From assembly GCA_963695705.1 (NCBI GenBank), contig CAVOHB010000004.1:434001-498000 (forward strand): 64,000 bases of DNA, in the 5' to 3' direction. A program made the translations under genes and the position numbers. This stretch comes from JBKPNJ01 sp963695705. GTDB lineage: Bacteria > Actinomycetota > Actinomycetes > Propionibacteriales > Nocardioidaceae. The number at the start of each line of letters is the position of its first letter. The stretch's first letter is position 1. Below are positions 51,079-59,767 of this stretch, in pieces. The notes below the pieces were generated by a model, which worked only from the letters and a program-made list of their open reading frames with translations, did not search any database and had not been told where the DNA came from.

Positions 51079-52685
51079 GCCGGATGCGCCACCCCCCGCT
51101 GCCGGAGCACCGCGACGGTCTGCCTGGTGGTCTCGCGCGCGAGCACGAACATGGTGCCCGCGAAGACCGCGACCACGACCGCACCGACGGCGAGCGTCTG
51201 GGCCAGCGCAGCGGCAATGCCTCCGCCCGACCAGAGCTGGGCCACCCACCAACCGAGCGCCCCGCTCAGCACCGATGCGCCCACAGCGACCAGCGCGGCG
51301 GCACCAAGCCCGGAGAACGCACCGCTTCCCGCGCGGTGGAGTGTCGTGACCATCAGCGAGATGCCGAGCAGGGTCATCCCGATGCTGTTGCCCAGCGCGA
51401 GGGCCAGCACCCGGTCGGCGCCGTCGAGCGCACCTGCCAGGACCAGGTCGGCGACGATCACGGCCAACCACCCGCCGAGGCAGGCGATGGCCGTGTTGCG
51501 GGCGGCGTGGCTGGCGTAGAGCGCGCGGCTCAGCAATGCGAACAGCGCGTACCCGGTCAGCCCGAACGCGAACGCCGCGATGCCGTGCGCCACCGGCTCG
51601 ACCGCGGGCTCTCCAGGAGCCGACTGGGCGATGACACGCGCGATCGGGTCCGCGGCGGCGACCAGGCCTGCCGTGGCGACCAGCGCCAGAATGACGGTGG
51701 CCCGGGTGGCCGCCGCCAGCTCGAGGCGGTACTCGGAGCGCCGATCCAGCCCCCAGAGCTGGGTCAACCGAGGGAACGCCGACGTGGCCAGCGGGACCGC
51801 CAGCACGGCCCACGGCAGGTAGAACACGGTCTGCGCCTGGAAGAACGCGGCCGTCGAACCGGCCGGGACATCGTGGGCGTTGCTCAGCAGCAACGCCACG
51901 ACGACCGACATCTGCTGGGCCGTCAGTGACGTGACGCCGGCCGCCCCGAGCGCCCGCGCCCGGCTCCCGATCCCGTGTGGGAGCTGCCAGGTGGGGCGCA
52001 ACGCGAGGCCCAGCCCCGACAGCGGCACGATGAGGCTGCACGTCAGCGCAACGACGCCCAGCGTCGTCCCGACCGAGAGCATGAGCTCGGAGACGGTGCT
52101 GAGCTCGACCAGCGAGGGGTTGGCTGGCGTCACCAGCGCGTAGCCGACGTAAGCGCACATCACGACGAGACTGGACAGCAGCGGCGCAACGGCGGGCGCG
52201 CCGAAGCGCCTGTGTGCCTGCAGGATCCCGGTGAACACGATCCCGACGCCGTACAGCACGATCTGGGGGGCGAACACCCGCAGCATCGAAGCGCCCACGT
52301 CGACGGCTCCGGGACAGTCCTTGGCGCCGAGCAGCCACGACGAGATCGGGTGGGCGGCCACCGCGACCACGACCGACACGATGGTCAACGAGCAGACCGT
52401 CCAGGTCAGCAGCGCCGAGGAGGTACGCGACACCTGCTCGCGGTCGCTACCGGCGACCGCGGTGGCGAGCAGCGGCACCACCAGGCTGGCGAGCGCGCCG
52501 CCGGCCAGAATCTCGAACAGGATGTTCGGGACGGTGTTGACCGTCGCGTACGTGTCGGAGACGCAGTTGAAGCCCACCGCGCGGGCGAAGACGAAGTTGC
52601 GGCCGAGCCCGCCCACCCTGGCGAGCACGGTGATGGCCGTGACCACCAGCGCGGCTCCGAGGACGGAGCGCCTGCCGATGCTCAT
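51075..52685 (-). CDS. murJ: MurJ/MVIN-type lipid flippase
   Basis: ATG 52685 with GGAGG ten bases upstream gives 536 residues and about 14 membrane helices. MVIN signatures: AITVLARVGGLGRNFVFARA, then NILFEILAGGALASLVVPLL, and FYLPWAVLAVPLATSAFPRL. MurJ flips lipid II across the membrane; this member lacks the C-terminal kinase-like domain of mycobacterial MurJ. Because it is coupled to a glycosyltransferase rather than to mur genes, it could instead flip another lipid-linked glycan. Confidence 0.82.
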   Translation of the reverse strand: MSIGRRSVLGAALVVTAITVLARVGGLGRNFVFARAVGFNCVSDTYATVNTVPNILFEILAGGALASLVVPLLATAVAGSDREQVSRTSSALLTWTVCSLTIVSVVVAVAAHPISSWLLGAKDCPGAVDVGASMLRVFAPQIVLYGVGIVFTGILQAHRRFGAPAVAPLLSSLVVMCAYVGYALVTPANPSLVELSTVSELMLSVGTTLGVVALTCSLIVPLSGLGLALRPTWQLPHGIGSRARALGAAGVTSLTAQQMSVVVALLLSNAHDVPAGSTAAFFQAQTVFYLPWAVLAVPLATSAFPRLTQLWGLDRRSEYRLELAAATRATVILALVATAGLVAAADPIARVIAQSAPGEPAVEPVAHGIAAFAFGLTGYALFALLSRALYASHAARNTAIACLGGWLAVIVADLVLAGALDGADRVLALALGNSIGMTLLGISLMVTTLHRAGSGAFSGLGAAALVAVGASVLSGALGWWVAQLWSGGGIAAALAQTLAVGAVVVAVFAGTMFVLARETTRQTVAVLRQRGVAHPA

Positions 52686-52722
52686 GCCGCCAGGACCTCC
52701 CCCGCCCGTCGCCTCGTCACCG

Positions 52723-53328
52723 TCAGCCGACGCTGAGATCGATCGCGCTGAGAGCCGCGAACAACAGGCACACACCGCCGCCGATGTAGTGCAGCACCGA
52801 GAGGCGCATGTACCGCAGCAGCACCCGGCCCCCCACCACCGCGAGCCCCGAGACCACCAGCAACGCAGCCCAGGCTCCCACGAACACCGAGACCGGGGAG
52901 CCGTACTTGGCGACCATGTTGATGGTCAGCAGCTGCGACAAGTCACCCCACTCGGCCGCGAAGAGCACCAGGAACGACGCGAGGACGGCCCGCCAGCCGA
53001 CCCGGAGCTCGCTGGCCTTGCCCGCGTACTCCTCCTCCTGCTCCTTCTCCTCGCGGTCGGCGTTCGGGGCGGCGCGAAAGAGCAGGATCGCACCGAGCAG
53101 GAACATCGCGATGCTGACGACCTGGGTGACCCAGTGCGGGAGGTATGTCACCAGCTGACCGGCGGTGACCGCGACCAGCGACTGCACTCCGAAGGCGAGC
53201 CCGACTCCGATCCAGACGGCCAGCGGCTTGTAGCGGGTCGACAGCACCAGGGCCGCGACGAACGTCTTGTCCGGAAGCTCGACGGGGAAGATGAGCGCGA
53301 ACGTCAGCACTGCGACATGCCAGTCCAT
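52723..53328 (-). CDS. TMEM165/GDT1 family divalent cation transporter
   Basis: 201 residues and six helices with the two family motifs: PVELPDKTFVAALVLSTRY in the first half and FAAEWGDLSQLLTINMVAKY in the second (ExGD/ExPDKT). A charged loop EEKEQEEEYAGKASELR separates the halves. GDT1 proteins move Mn2+ or Ca2+ against protons. It starts 22 bases after larC, so it is likely in the same operon as the nickel-pincer genes, raising the possibility of a metal link. Confidence 0.85.
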   Translation of the reverse strand: MDWHVAVLTFALIFPVELPDKTFVAALVLSTRYKPLAVWIGVGLAFGVQSLVAVTAGQLVTYLPHWVTQVVSIAMFLLGAILLFRAAPNADREEKEQEEEYAGKASELRVGWRAVLASFLVLFAAEWGDLSQLLTINMVAKYGSPVSVFVGAWAALLVVSGLAVVGGRVLLRYMRLSVLHYIGGGVCLLFAALSAIDLSVG

Positions 53329-53350
53329 GCGGGCGTTTGATCCTTCCGGG

Positions 53351-54523
53351 TCACCAAAGGCTGCGTGCCGCAGCGACCGCTTGGGCGAGCACGGCCTTGA
53401 CTGGCTGACCGGTCTCGTCGGCCACGGCCGCAACGTCCTCGTACTCCGGTTGGGCGTTGACGATCGCTCCACGATAGGTGGCCAGTTTGATCCGGACCGA
53501 ACGACCCGCCAACTCAACGGTTGCTTCGTGCCGGTCGAGCGGACGCTTGGCGACGGGATACTCGCGCACGCCGATCGCCGTCGTCTCGGTGAACACCAGG
53601 GCGCGCACCGCCTCGGCACGGTCACCGGGAACGAGCGCGTGCAGTGTGTGGGCCGGTCTGCCCTTCTTCATCGAGACCGGCGTCAGCCAGGCGTCCGAGG
53701 CGCCGGCCGCCAGCAGTCGCGAGATCACCGCCGGCCACAGCCGCGGATCGAGGTCGTCGATGTTGGTCTCGATCATCAAGGCTGCTTCGGTGCTCTCGTC
53801 CCCGGCCTCACCGGAACGCCCGACGAGCAGGCGCAGCACGTTCGGGCGGCCGGCGATGTCCCTCCCGCCGGCGCCGACCCCCGCCGACGACACCGACATC
53901 GCCGGGTGGTCGCCCCACTCGTCCACCCACTCGGCGAGCAGTGCCGCGCCGGTCGGCGTGCACAGCTCCGCGTCGACGCCCCCGCCGTAGGTGGGGACGC
54001 CCGCGAGCAGAGCGGTCACTGCCGGGGCCGGCACCGAGATTGTCCCGTGCAGTGTCCGCACAGATCCGCCCCCGAGCGCCACCGGCGTGGCGACCAGCCG
54101 GCTCAAGCCGAGGTCGTCGAACCCGGCGCAGCATCCGACGATGTCCGCGATCGCATCCAGTGCACCGACCTCGTGGAAGTGGACCTCGGTGGCGGGGACG
54201 CCGTGGACCCGGCCCTCTGCCTCCGCGAGCCGGGCGAAGGTGGATGCCGCCCGCTGACGCACCGGATCAGCCAGCGGTGCCTGCGCGAGCAAGATCTCTA
54301 TGTCCGCCCAAGTGCGGCCGCTGTCCGACTCCGCGGCATCGACGTGCACCCGCGTTGCGGCGAACCCGCTCCTGCTCACTTGTTCATGCACGAGCCGGAT
54401 CGGCTCGGGCGCCACCGCCGACACGGCCTCGGTGAGGACGGACATCGCCACCCCGGCGCCCGCCAGCGCGCCGAGGATCATGTCGCCGCTGGCCCCGGAC
54501 GCACAGTCCAGCCATCCGATCAC
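53351..54523 (-). CDS. larC: Nickel pincer cofactor biosynthesis protein LarC
   Basis: GTG 54523 overlaps the larB stop (GTGA) and gives 390 residues. The opening VIGWLDCASGASGDMILGAL is the LarC signature, followed by VHFHEVGALDAIADIVG, CTPTGAALLAEW, and ETNIDDLDPRLWPAVISRLL. LarC is a CTP-dependent cyclometallase that inserts Ni into the pyridinium bis-thiocarboxylate pincer. It acts after LarB and LarE. Neither larE nor larA is in the window. Confidence 0.93.
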   Translation of the reverse strand: MIGWLDCASGASGDMILGALAGAGVAMSVLTEAVSAVAPEPIRLVHEQVSRSGFAATRVHVDAAESDSGRTWADIEILLAQAPLADPVRQRAASTFARLAEAEGRVHGVPATEVHFHEVGALDAIADIVGCCAGFDDLGLSRLVATPVALGGGSVRTLHGTISVPAPAVTALLAGVPTYGGGVDAELCTPTGAALLAEWVDEWGDHPAMSVSSAGVGAGGRDIAGRPNVLRLLVGRSGEAGDESTEAALMIETNIDDLDPRLWPAVISRLLAAGASDAWLTPVSMKKGRPAHTLHALVPGDRAEAVRALVFTETTAIGVREYPVAKRPLDRHEATVELAGRSVRIKLATYRGAIVNAQPEYEDVAAVADETGQPVKAVLAQAVAAARSLW

Positions 54524-55233
54524 GCGCGTGACCCCGTGCGCGGCGCCGCGCCGCGGGCCACCCGGGCGGCGAAGACGCCGGCACCGAAGCCGTTGTCGAT
54601 GTTGACGACCGCGACACCGGGAGCACACGAGTTGAGCATCCCCAGCAGGGCGGCCAGGCCGCCGAACGATGCGCCGTACCCGACCGAGGTGGGCACCGCC
54701 ACCAGCGGAACCCCCGTCAGGCCACCGACCACGCTCGGCAGCGCACCCTCCATGCCCGCGACCACAATGAGGCAGTCGGCCTCGACCAGCTGGTCGCGTA
54801 CCCCGAGGACTCGGTGCAGTCCGGCGACGCCGACGTCGCTGACCAATTGGGGGTGGCTGCCGAACACCCCGACCGTCACTGCGGCCTCCCTCGCCACCGG
54901 CGCGTCCGACGTCCCCGCGGAGACCACGGCCACCACCCCCCGCGGTGTCGGCAGCGGCCCGAGCGTGCACGCTCGCGCGACCGGGTCGATCACCGCGTCG
55001 GCAAGCTGCGCGCCGACCGCGTCGATGGCGTCGTCGGTGAGCCGGGTGGCCAGCACGCTCCGCTCCGGGTGGGCGGCGTGCAGGGTGCGCAGCAGCTCGA
55101 CCACCTGCTCCGGCGTCTTGCCGGCGCCGTACACCACCTCCGGGTCCCCGGTGCGCAGCACCCGATCGGTGTCGAGCCGCGCGTAGCCGAGGTCATGGGT
55201 CTTCCCGAGCCCGTCATCGAGGTGGCTGCTCAT
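54520..55233 (-). CDS. larB: Nickel pincer cofactor biosynthesis protein LarB
   Basis: 237 residues. The C-terminal half is the AIR-carboxylase-like (PurE-like) domain: GVVAVVSAGTSDAPVAREAA, GVAGLHRVLGVRDQLVEADC, LIVVAGMEGALPSVVGGL, PTSVGYGASFGGLAALLGML. The N-terminus has DPEVVYGAGKTPEQVVELL, conserved in LarB. LarB carboxylates and hydrolyses nicotinic acid adenine dinucleotide to start pincer synthesis. It is the first gene of the minus-strand unit and divergent from pheA. Confidence 0.93.
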   Translation of the reverse strand: MSSHLDDGLGKTHDLGYARLDTDRVLRTGDPEVVYGAGKTPEQVVELLRTLHAAHPERSVLATRLTDDAIDAVGAQLADAVIDPVARACTLGPLPTPRGVVAVVSAGTSDAPVAREAAVTVGVFGSHPQLVSDVGVAGLHRVLGVRDQLVEADCLIVVAGMEGALPSVVGGLTGVPLVAVPTSVGYGASFGGLAALLGMLNSCAPGVAVVNIDNGFGAGVFAARVARGAAPRTGSRA

Positions 55234-55306
55234 AGGCGCGAATCTAGCGTTCCGGGTCGCCAGCGGCCTGACCCGCGGCGTGGGACGGCCTCGCCGCCGC
55301 AGCAGT

Positions 55307-55348
55307 GCAAGCCGGGAGCAGTGACCCGAGCCGGGAGCAGTGGCTTGC
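55307..55348. promoter_or_regulatory. Inverted and direct repeats upstream of pheA
   Basis: GCAAGCC (55307-55313) and GGCTTGC (55342-55348) are perfect complements enclosing two copies of GCCGGGAGCAGTG. The structure ends 25 bases before the pheA start. It could be a leader hairpin or a binding site for a regulator of aromatic amino-acid synthesis; no leader peptide rich in Phe was seen. Confidence 0.35.
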
Positions 55349-55373
55349 TCGGCACCCCCATTACTCTGTCTGC

Positions 55374-56312
55374 GTGCCCGGAGTCCCGCCTGCCAGCTAC
55401 GCCTACCTCGGCCCGGAGGGCACGTTCGCCGAGGTGGCCCTACGCTCGCTTCCCGCCGCGGCGCGTGCCGAGCTCCGGCCGCAGGTCAGTGTCGTGACCG
55501 CGCTGGAGGCGGTACGCAACGGCGAGGTCGACGGTGCGGTCGTCCCGATCGAGAACTCTGTCGAGGGTGCGGTGCCGATCACCCTCGACGAGCTCGCCCA
55601 GGGTGACCCGCTGATGATCACCCGCGAGGTGACCGTGTTCGTGCGCTTCGCGCTGCTGGGCCGGCCGGGCACCGACCTGTTGTCCGTGCGGAGCGTGGTG
55701 ACCCACCCGCACGCGGCGGCGCAGTGCCGCCGATGGGTCGCCACGCACCTCCCGGGGGCGCAGGTCGCGCACACCTCCTCGACCGCCCACGCCGCGGAGC
55801 TGGTCTCGGATCCCGGCTCGGGGTACGACGCAGCGATCTCGGCTCCGATCGCGGCCGAGCGGTACCGGCTCGATGCGCTCGCGAGCGACATCGGCGACAA
55901 CCCCGACGGGGTGACGCGCTTCGTGCTGCTGTCGCGCCCGGCGGCCCCGCCAACCCGCACCGGTGCCGACAAGACCTCGCTGATCGCCTACATCCGCGAC
56001 GACCACCCAGGTGCGCTGCTGGAGATCCTCGACGAGCTGTCGATACGGGGCGTCAACCTGACCCGCATCGAGTCGCGGCCGACCGGCTCGGCGCTCGGGC
56101 GCTACTGCTTCTTCATCGACGCCGAGGGGCATGTCGACGACCCGCGGGTCGGGGAGGCCCTGATGGGACTGCGCCGGACGTGTGACGATGTCCGGTTCCT
56201 CGGGTCGTACCCGCGGGCGGACGGGCAGCCGGCCGCCGAACGGGTGGGCACCTCGGACACCGACTTCACCGACGCGACTCGCTGGCTGCGTCGGCTGCGT
56301 GAGGGGTCCTGA
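55374..56312 (+). CDS. pheA: Prephenate dehydratase
   Basis: 312 residues from GTG 55374. Catalytic domain: YAYLGPEGTFAEVALRSL, VPIENSVEGAVPITLDEL, and DNPDGVTRFVLLSR with the TRF active-site motif. A C-terminal ACT domain follows (SLIAYIRDDHPGALLEILDE, the ESRPTG regulatory motif), so feedback by phenylalanine is expected. It makes phenylpyruvate from prephenate. The monofunctional form without chorismate mutase is normal in actinobacteria. Confidence 0.95.
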   Translation: MPGVPPASYAYLGPEGTFAEVALRSLPAAARAELRPQVSVVTALEAVRNGEVDGAVVPIENSVEGAVPITLDELAQGDPLMITREVTVFVRFALLGRPGTDLLSVRSVVTHPHAAAQCRRWVATHLPGAQVAHTSSTAHAAELVSDPGSGYDAAISAPIAAERYRLDALASDIGDNPDGVTRFVLLSRPAAPPTRTGADKTSLIAYIRDDHPGALLEILDELSIRGVNLTRIESRPTGSALGRYCFFIDAEGHVDDPRVGEALMGLRRTCDDVRFLGSYPRADGQPAAERVGTSDTDFTDATRWLRRLREGS

Positions 56313-56315
56313 CCG

Positions 56316-56756
56316 GTGCCGCTGGATCCGACGGTGGTCTCCTGGCTGGCCGCAGGTGCCGCCGGGGGTGCCGTGCTGGCCCTGCTGATCGCCCTGGTGG
56401 CCCTCCGGCGCGCAAGGGGCCCGGTCCGCAGGCCGGCCGGTACGCCGGCGCCGCGTGGTCGAGCCCTGGGCGGGGGAGCCGACGACCTGCGCGCCGAGCT
56501 GGAGGCGTTGCGGGTCGAGGTCGGCGAGGCGCTGCGGCACCTGGCGGTGGTGCGGTATGACGCGTTCGGCGACATGGGCGGGGCTCTGTCGTGGTCGCTG
56601 GCACTGCTCGACGATGCCGGCAACGGCATGGTCCTGACGTCGATCCATGGTCGCAGCGAGTCACGCACCTACGCCAAGAACATCAGCGGCTGGCGCTGCG
56701 AGCAGCAGCTGTCACCGGAGGAGTCCGAAGCGATCGGCCTCGCCCAGGGCGACTGA
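56316..56756 (+). CDS. DUF4446 family protein
   Basis: 146 residues, 3 bases after pheA. One N-terminal membrane helix (WLAAGAAGGAVLALLIALVA), a basic linker, and the DUF4446 core: LRVEVGEALRHLAVVRYDAF, GDMGGALSWSLALLDDAGNG, MVLTSIHGRSESRTYAKNIS. The family is widespread next to serS or pheA in actinobacteria and Firmicutes; function unknown. Confidence 0.88.
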   Translation: MPLDPTVVSWLAAGAAGGAVLALLIALVALRRARGPVRRPAGTPAPRGRALGGGADDLRAELEALRVEVGEALRHLAVVRYDAFGDMGGALSWSLALLDDAGNGMVLTSIHGRSESRTYAKNISGWRCEQQLSPEESEAIGLAQGD

Positions 56757-56794
56757 CGGATCGGTCGATCAGCGGACTGCATCAACGCACTGCA

Positions 56795-58387
56795 TCAACG
56801 CACTGGGCCCGCCGGCACCCGCACCAGCAGGACGCCGGGCTCGACCGTGGCACGGAGCTCCCGTCCGGCGCCAACGGTGTCGCCGTCGAGCTGGCGCGGG
56901 GTGGGGTTCGCCGCGCGTACGACGACGCTGCGGCCTGTCATCCGGTCCAGCCGGTCATCGGTCTGCCTGCGGCGCAGCATCACGCGGAACACCAGCGCGA
57001 ACCAGCCCAGGGTGCGCCGGGGAGCTATCACGACGACATCGAGCAGTCCGTCGTCGATCGCCGCGTCGGGGAGCAGCGGGATCCCCGCCTGTAGGTAGCC
57101 GACGTTTCCGATCACCACCGTGCGGGCCCGGTACCTCTCGAACGGGGCGTCGTCGACGGAGATCTCCACCCTGACGGCGGGATACCGGACGTGCTTGAAG
57201 GCGGCGACGACGTACGCCGGCCAACCCATCCTTGCCTTGAGCTGCTCGGGTGCGCCCGCGATGATCGCCGCGTCGAGCCCGAGCCCCGCCATCACCACGT
57301 AGTGGTCCACCGGCAGATCATCGCCTTCGATCCGGACGATGTCGATCGCCCGGTCGTCGCCGGCCAGCACGATCTGCAGCGCGGCATCGACGGTGAGCGG
57401 CAGGCCCAGGTTGCGCGCGAGCAGGTTGCCGGTGCCGGCGGGAACGATGCCGGCGGGGATGCCGGTCCCGGCGAGCTCGCCGCACACGACCCGCACCGTG
57501 CCGTCGCCGCCGGCGACCATCACGACGTCGGCGCCCGCGGCCAGCGCCGCGTGCGTCATCGAGCGACCGGCATCGTCGACGGTGGTCTCGAACCAGATCG
57601 GCTCCTCCCAGCCGTACCTCGCCGCCGCACCGACGACTTTGCGCTTGAAGATCCCGGGATTGTCGACCTTGGTGGGGTTGAGCACCACCGCCAGCCGAGG
57701 ACGTCGCGGCGGGGTGCCGACGCTCTGGACCGGCGACACCTGCGGGCGGATGTCGGATCCGTCCACGCGGAGCAACCAGTACGCGCCCACCGCCAACAGG
57801 GCTCCCAGGGCCCAGCCGGCGATGACGTCCGACAGGCTGTGCACCGCCAGCAGGATGCGGTCCGTCCCGACGGCGAACCCGAGCAGCAGCCAGAGGGAGA
57901 CCACGGCCCGGCGCCCGCGGGAGCGCGGCAGCAGCAGCAGCGTGAGCAGGATCAGTGTCGCTGTCATGGCGCCGGCCCCGGTCGCGTGGCCGGACGGGAA
58001 GCCGTAGCCGCTGACCTCGGCCAGCCTCGCGGCCGGCCTGGGGCGTTCTACCAAGCCCTTCACCAGGGTCGCCGCCGGCCAGCTGACGGCGATCGTGACC
58101 ACGATCCAGGCGACCGTCCTTCTCCCACCGCGGACGGCGAGTACGACAGCGATGGCGCCGAGGACCAGCCACAGCTTGAGCGGGGCGAAGACGATCGCGA
58201 TGAGCTTCAGAGACCTGACCACCGCGGGGTTGCCCTGGTCGGCGTCGTACGCCCAGCGGGCGATGGAGTGATCGAGGTCGTACAACGGTCCGAAGTCGAA
58301 GACGATGAGGGCGGTGAGCAACCCGAAGACAGCGGCGAGGCCGATGGCCAGCGCCGCTGTGGTGTGGTTCCGCGTACGGGTCGTCAA
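56795..58387 (-). CDS. PAP2 phosphatase/diacylglycerol kinase fusion
   Basis: TTG 58387 (GGAG seven bases upstream) gives 530 residues. The first 210 residues are a six-helix PAP2 domain with KGLVERPRPA, YGFPSGHATGAGAMT and LAVHSLSDVIAGWALGALL (the three active-site motifs, all residues present). The rest is a DAG-kinase-like domain: RLAVVLNPTKVDNPG, VMVAGGDGTVRVVCGEL, GIVPAGTGNLLARNLGLP, and VIGNVGYLQAGIPLLPDA. The fusion may dephosphorylate and rephosphorylate lipid head groups. Overall this domain pair is known in actinobacteria; the real substrate is not. Confidence 0.9.
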   Translation of the reverse strand: MTTRTRNHTTAALAIGLAAVFGLLTALIVFDFGPLYDLDHSIARWAYDADQGNPAVVRSLKLIAIVFAPLKLWLVLGAIAVVLAVRGGRRTVAWIVVTIAVSWPAATLVKGLVERPRPAARLAEVSGYGFPSGHATGAGAMTATLILLTLLLLPRSRGRRAVVSLWLLLGFAVGTDRILLAVHSLSDVIAGWALGALLAVGAYWLLRVDGSDIRPQVSPVQSVGTPPRRPRLAVVLNPTKVDNPGIFKRKVVGAAARYGWEEPIWFETTVDDAGRSMTHAALAAGADVVMVAGGDGTVRVVCGELAGTGIPAGIVPAGTGNLLARNLGLPLTVDAALQIVLAGDDRAIDIVRIEGDDLPVDHYVVMAGLGLDAAIIAGAPEQLKARMGWPAYVVAAFKHVRYPAVRVEISVDDAPFERYRARTVVIGNVGYLQAGIPLLPDAAIDDGLLDVVVIAPRRTLGWFALVFRVMLRRRQTDDRLDRMTGRSVVVRAANPTPRQLDGDTVGAGRELRATVEPGVLLVRVPAGPVR

Positions 58388-58495
58388 TAGTGCTCCAGTC
58401 GAGCAGGTCTGTCTGGTGGCAGTATGCCGGGTCGGTGATTCCCGCCCGGGAAAATGGCTGCCGGCGCGAGCGCGCACACCGATACGCTCGTCGGT

Positions 58496-59767
58496 GTGAT
58501 CGACCTGCACATCCTGCGTGAGGACCCGGACCGTGTACGCGCCGCACAGACCAGGCGCGGCGAGCCCACCGGGATCGTCGATGAGATCCTGGCGGCCGAC
58601 GAGCGGCGCCGCTCGACGATCGCGGAGTTCGAGCGGCTCCGGTCCGAGCAGAAGCAGCTGGGCAAACGCGTCCCGAAGACTCAGGGCGCGGAGAAGCAGT
58701 CGCTGCTCGATGAGGGCAAGGAGCTGGCCGGCCGGGTCAAGCAGGCCGAGGCCGACCAGGCCGACGCCGACCGCACCTTCACCACGCTGATGAAGGCGCT
58801 GCCCAACATCGCCGACGACGCACCACCGGGCGGTGAGGACGACTTCGTCGTGCTCGAGGAGGTCGGCACGCCCAGAGACTTCGCCGCCGACGGCTTCACC
58901 CCTCGCGACCACCTGGAGCTCGGTCGGCTGCTCGGAGCCGTCGACGTCGAACGCGGGGCCAAGGTCAGCGGCGCCCGCTTCTACTACCTGACCGGCGTCG
59001 GCGCCCAGCTGGAGTTCGCGCTGGTCAACATGGCGATGGCGCAGGCCGTCGAAACCGGGTTCACTCCGATGATCACGCCCGCGCTGGTCAAGCCCCGAGC
59101 CATGGAGGGCACCGGGTTCCTCGGCCAGGCGGCCGGCGACGTCTATCACCTGCCGGAGGACGACATGTACCTCGTCGGCACCTCCGAGGTGGCGCTGGCC
59201 GCTTACCACAGCGACGAGATCCTGGACGCAGAGTCGCTGCCACTGCGCTACGCAGCGTTCAGCCCGTGCTTTCGCCGCGAGGCCGGTTCCTACGGCAAGG
59301 ACACTCGCGGCATCTTCCGCGTGCACTGGTTCAACAAGGTCGAGATGTTCTCGTACACGACACTGGAGGACTCGTACGCCGAGCACCAGCGCCTCGTCGG
59401 CTGGGAGAAGCAGTGGATGGACAAGCTCGGGTTCGCCTACCGGGTGATCGACGTCGCGGCCGGCGATCTCGGCCTCTCAGCGGTACGCAAGTTCGACTGC
59501 GAGGCATGGATTCCCACGCATGGCAGGTACCGGGAGCTCACCTCGGCGTCCAACTGCACCGACTTCCAGACCCGAAGGCTCGACACCCGGGGTCGGTTCG
59601 GACCGAACATCCAACCGATCGCCACGCTCAACGGGACGCTGACGTCGATACCGCGGACCATCATCACGCTGCTCGAGACCCATCAGCAGCAGGACGGCTC
59701 CGTCCTCGTTCCACCCGCGCTGCAGCCGTATCTGCAGGGCCTGGAGGTCCTGGAGCCGATCGCTTGA
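58496..59767 (+). CDS. serS: Seryl-tRNA synthetase
   Basis: 423 residues from GTG 58496. It starts VIDLHILREDPDRVRAAQTR, has the N-terminal coiled-coil arm (to about residue 100) that reads the tRNA-Ser long arm, and class II motifs: motif 2 in FRREAGSYGKDTRGIFRVHW, FNKVEMF, and motif 3 in NGTLTSIPRTIITLLETHQQ. It charges tRNA-Ser with serine. The next gene starts within its stop codon (TTGA). Confidence 0.96.
   Translation: MIDLHILREDPDRVRAAQTRRGEPTGIVDEILAADERRRSTIAEFERLRSEQKQLGKRVPKTQGAEKQSLLDEGKELAGRVKQAEADQADADRTFTTLMKALPNIADDAPPGGEDDFVVLEEVGTPRDFAADGFTPRDHLELGRLLGAVDVERGAKVSGARFYYLTGVGAQLEFALVNMAMAQAVETGFTPMITPALVKPRAMEGTGFLGQAAGDVYHLPEDDMYLVGTSEVALAAYHSDEILDAESLPLRYAAFSPCFRREAGSYGKDTRGIFRVHWFNKVEMFSYTTLEDSYAEHQRLVGWEKQWMDKLGFAYRVIDVAAGDLGLSAVRKFDCEAWIPTHGRYRELTSASNCTDFQTRRLDTRGRFGPNIQPIATLNGTLTSIPRTIITLLETHQQQDGSVLVPPALQPYLQGLEVLEPIA

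Noticed and set aside
49663..51519. Plus-strand open frame of 618 codons over the glycosyltransferase and murJ
   Set aside because: It is antisense to two recognised genes and has low-complexity Arg/Pro/Thr content.
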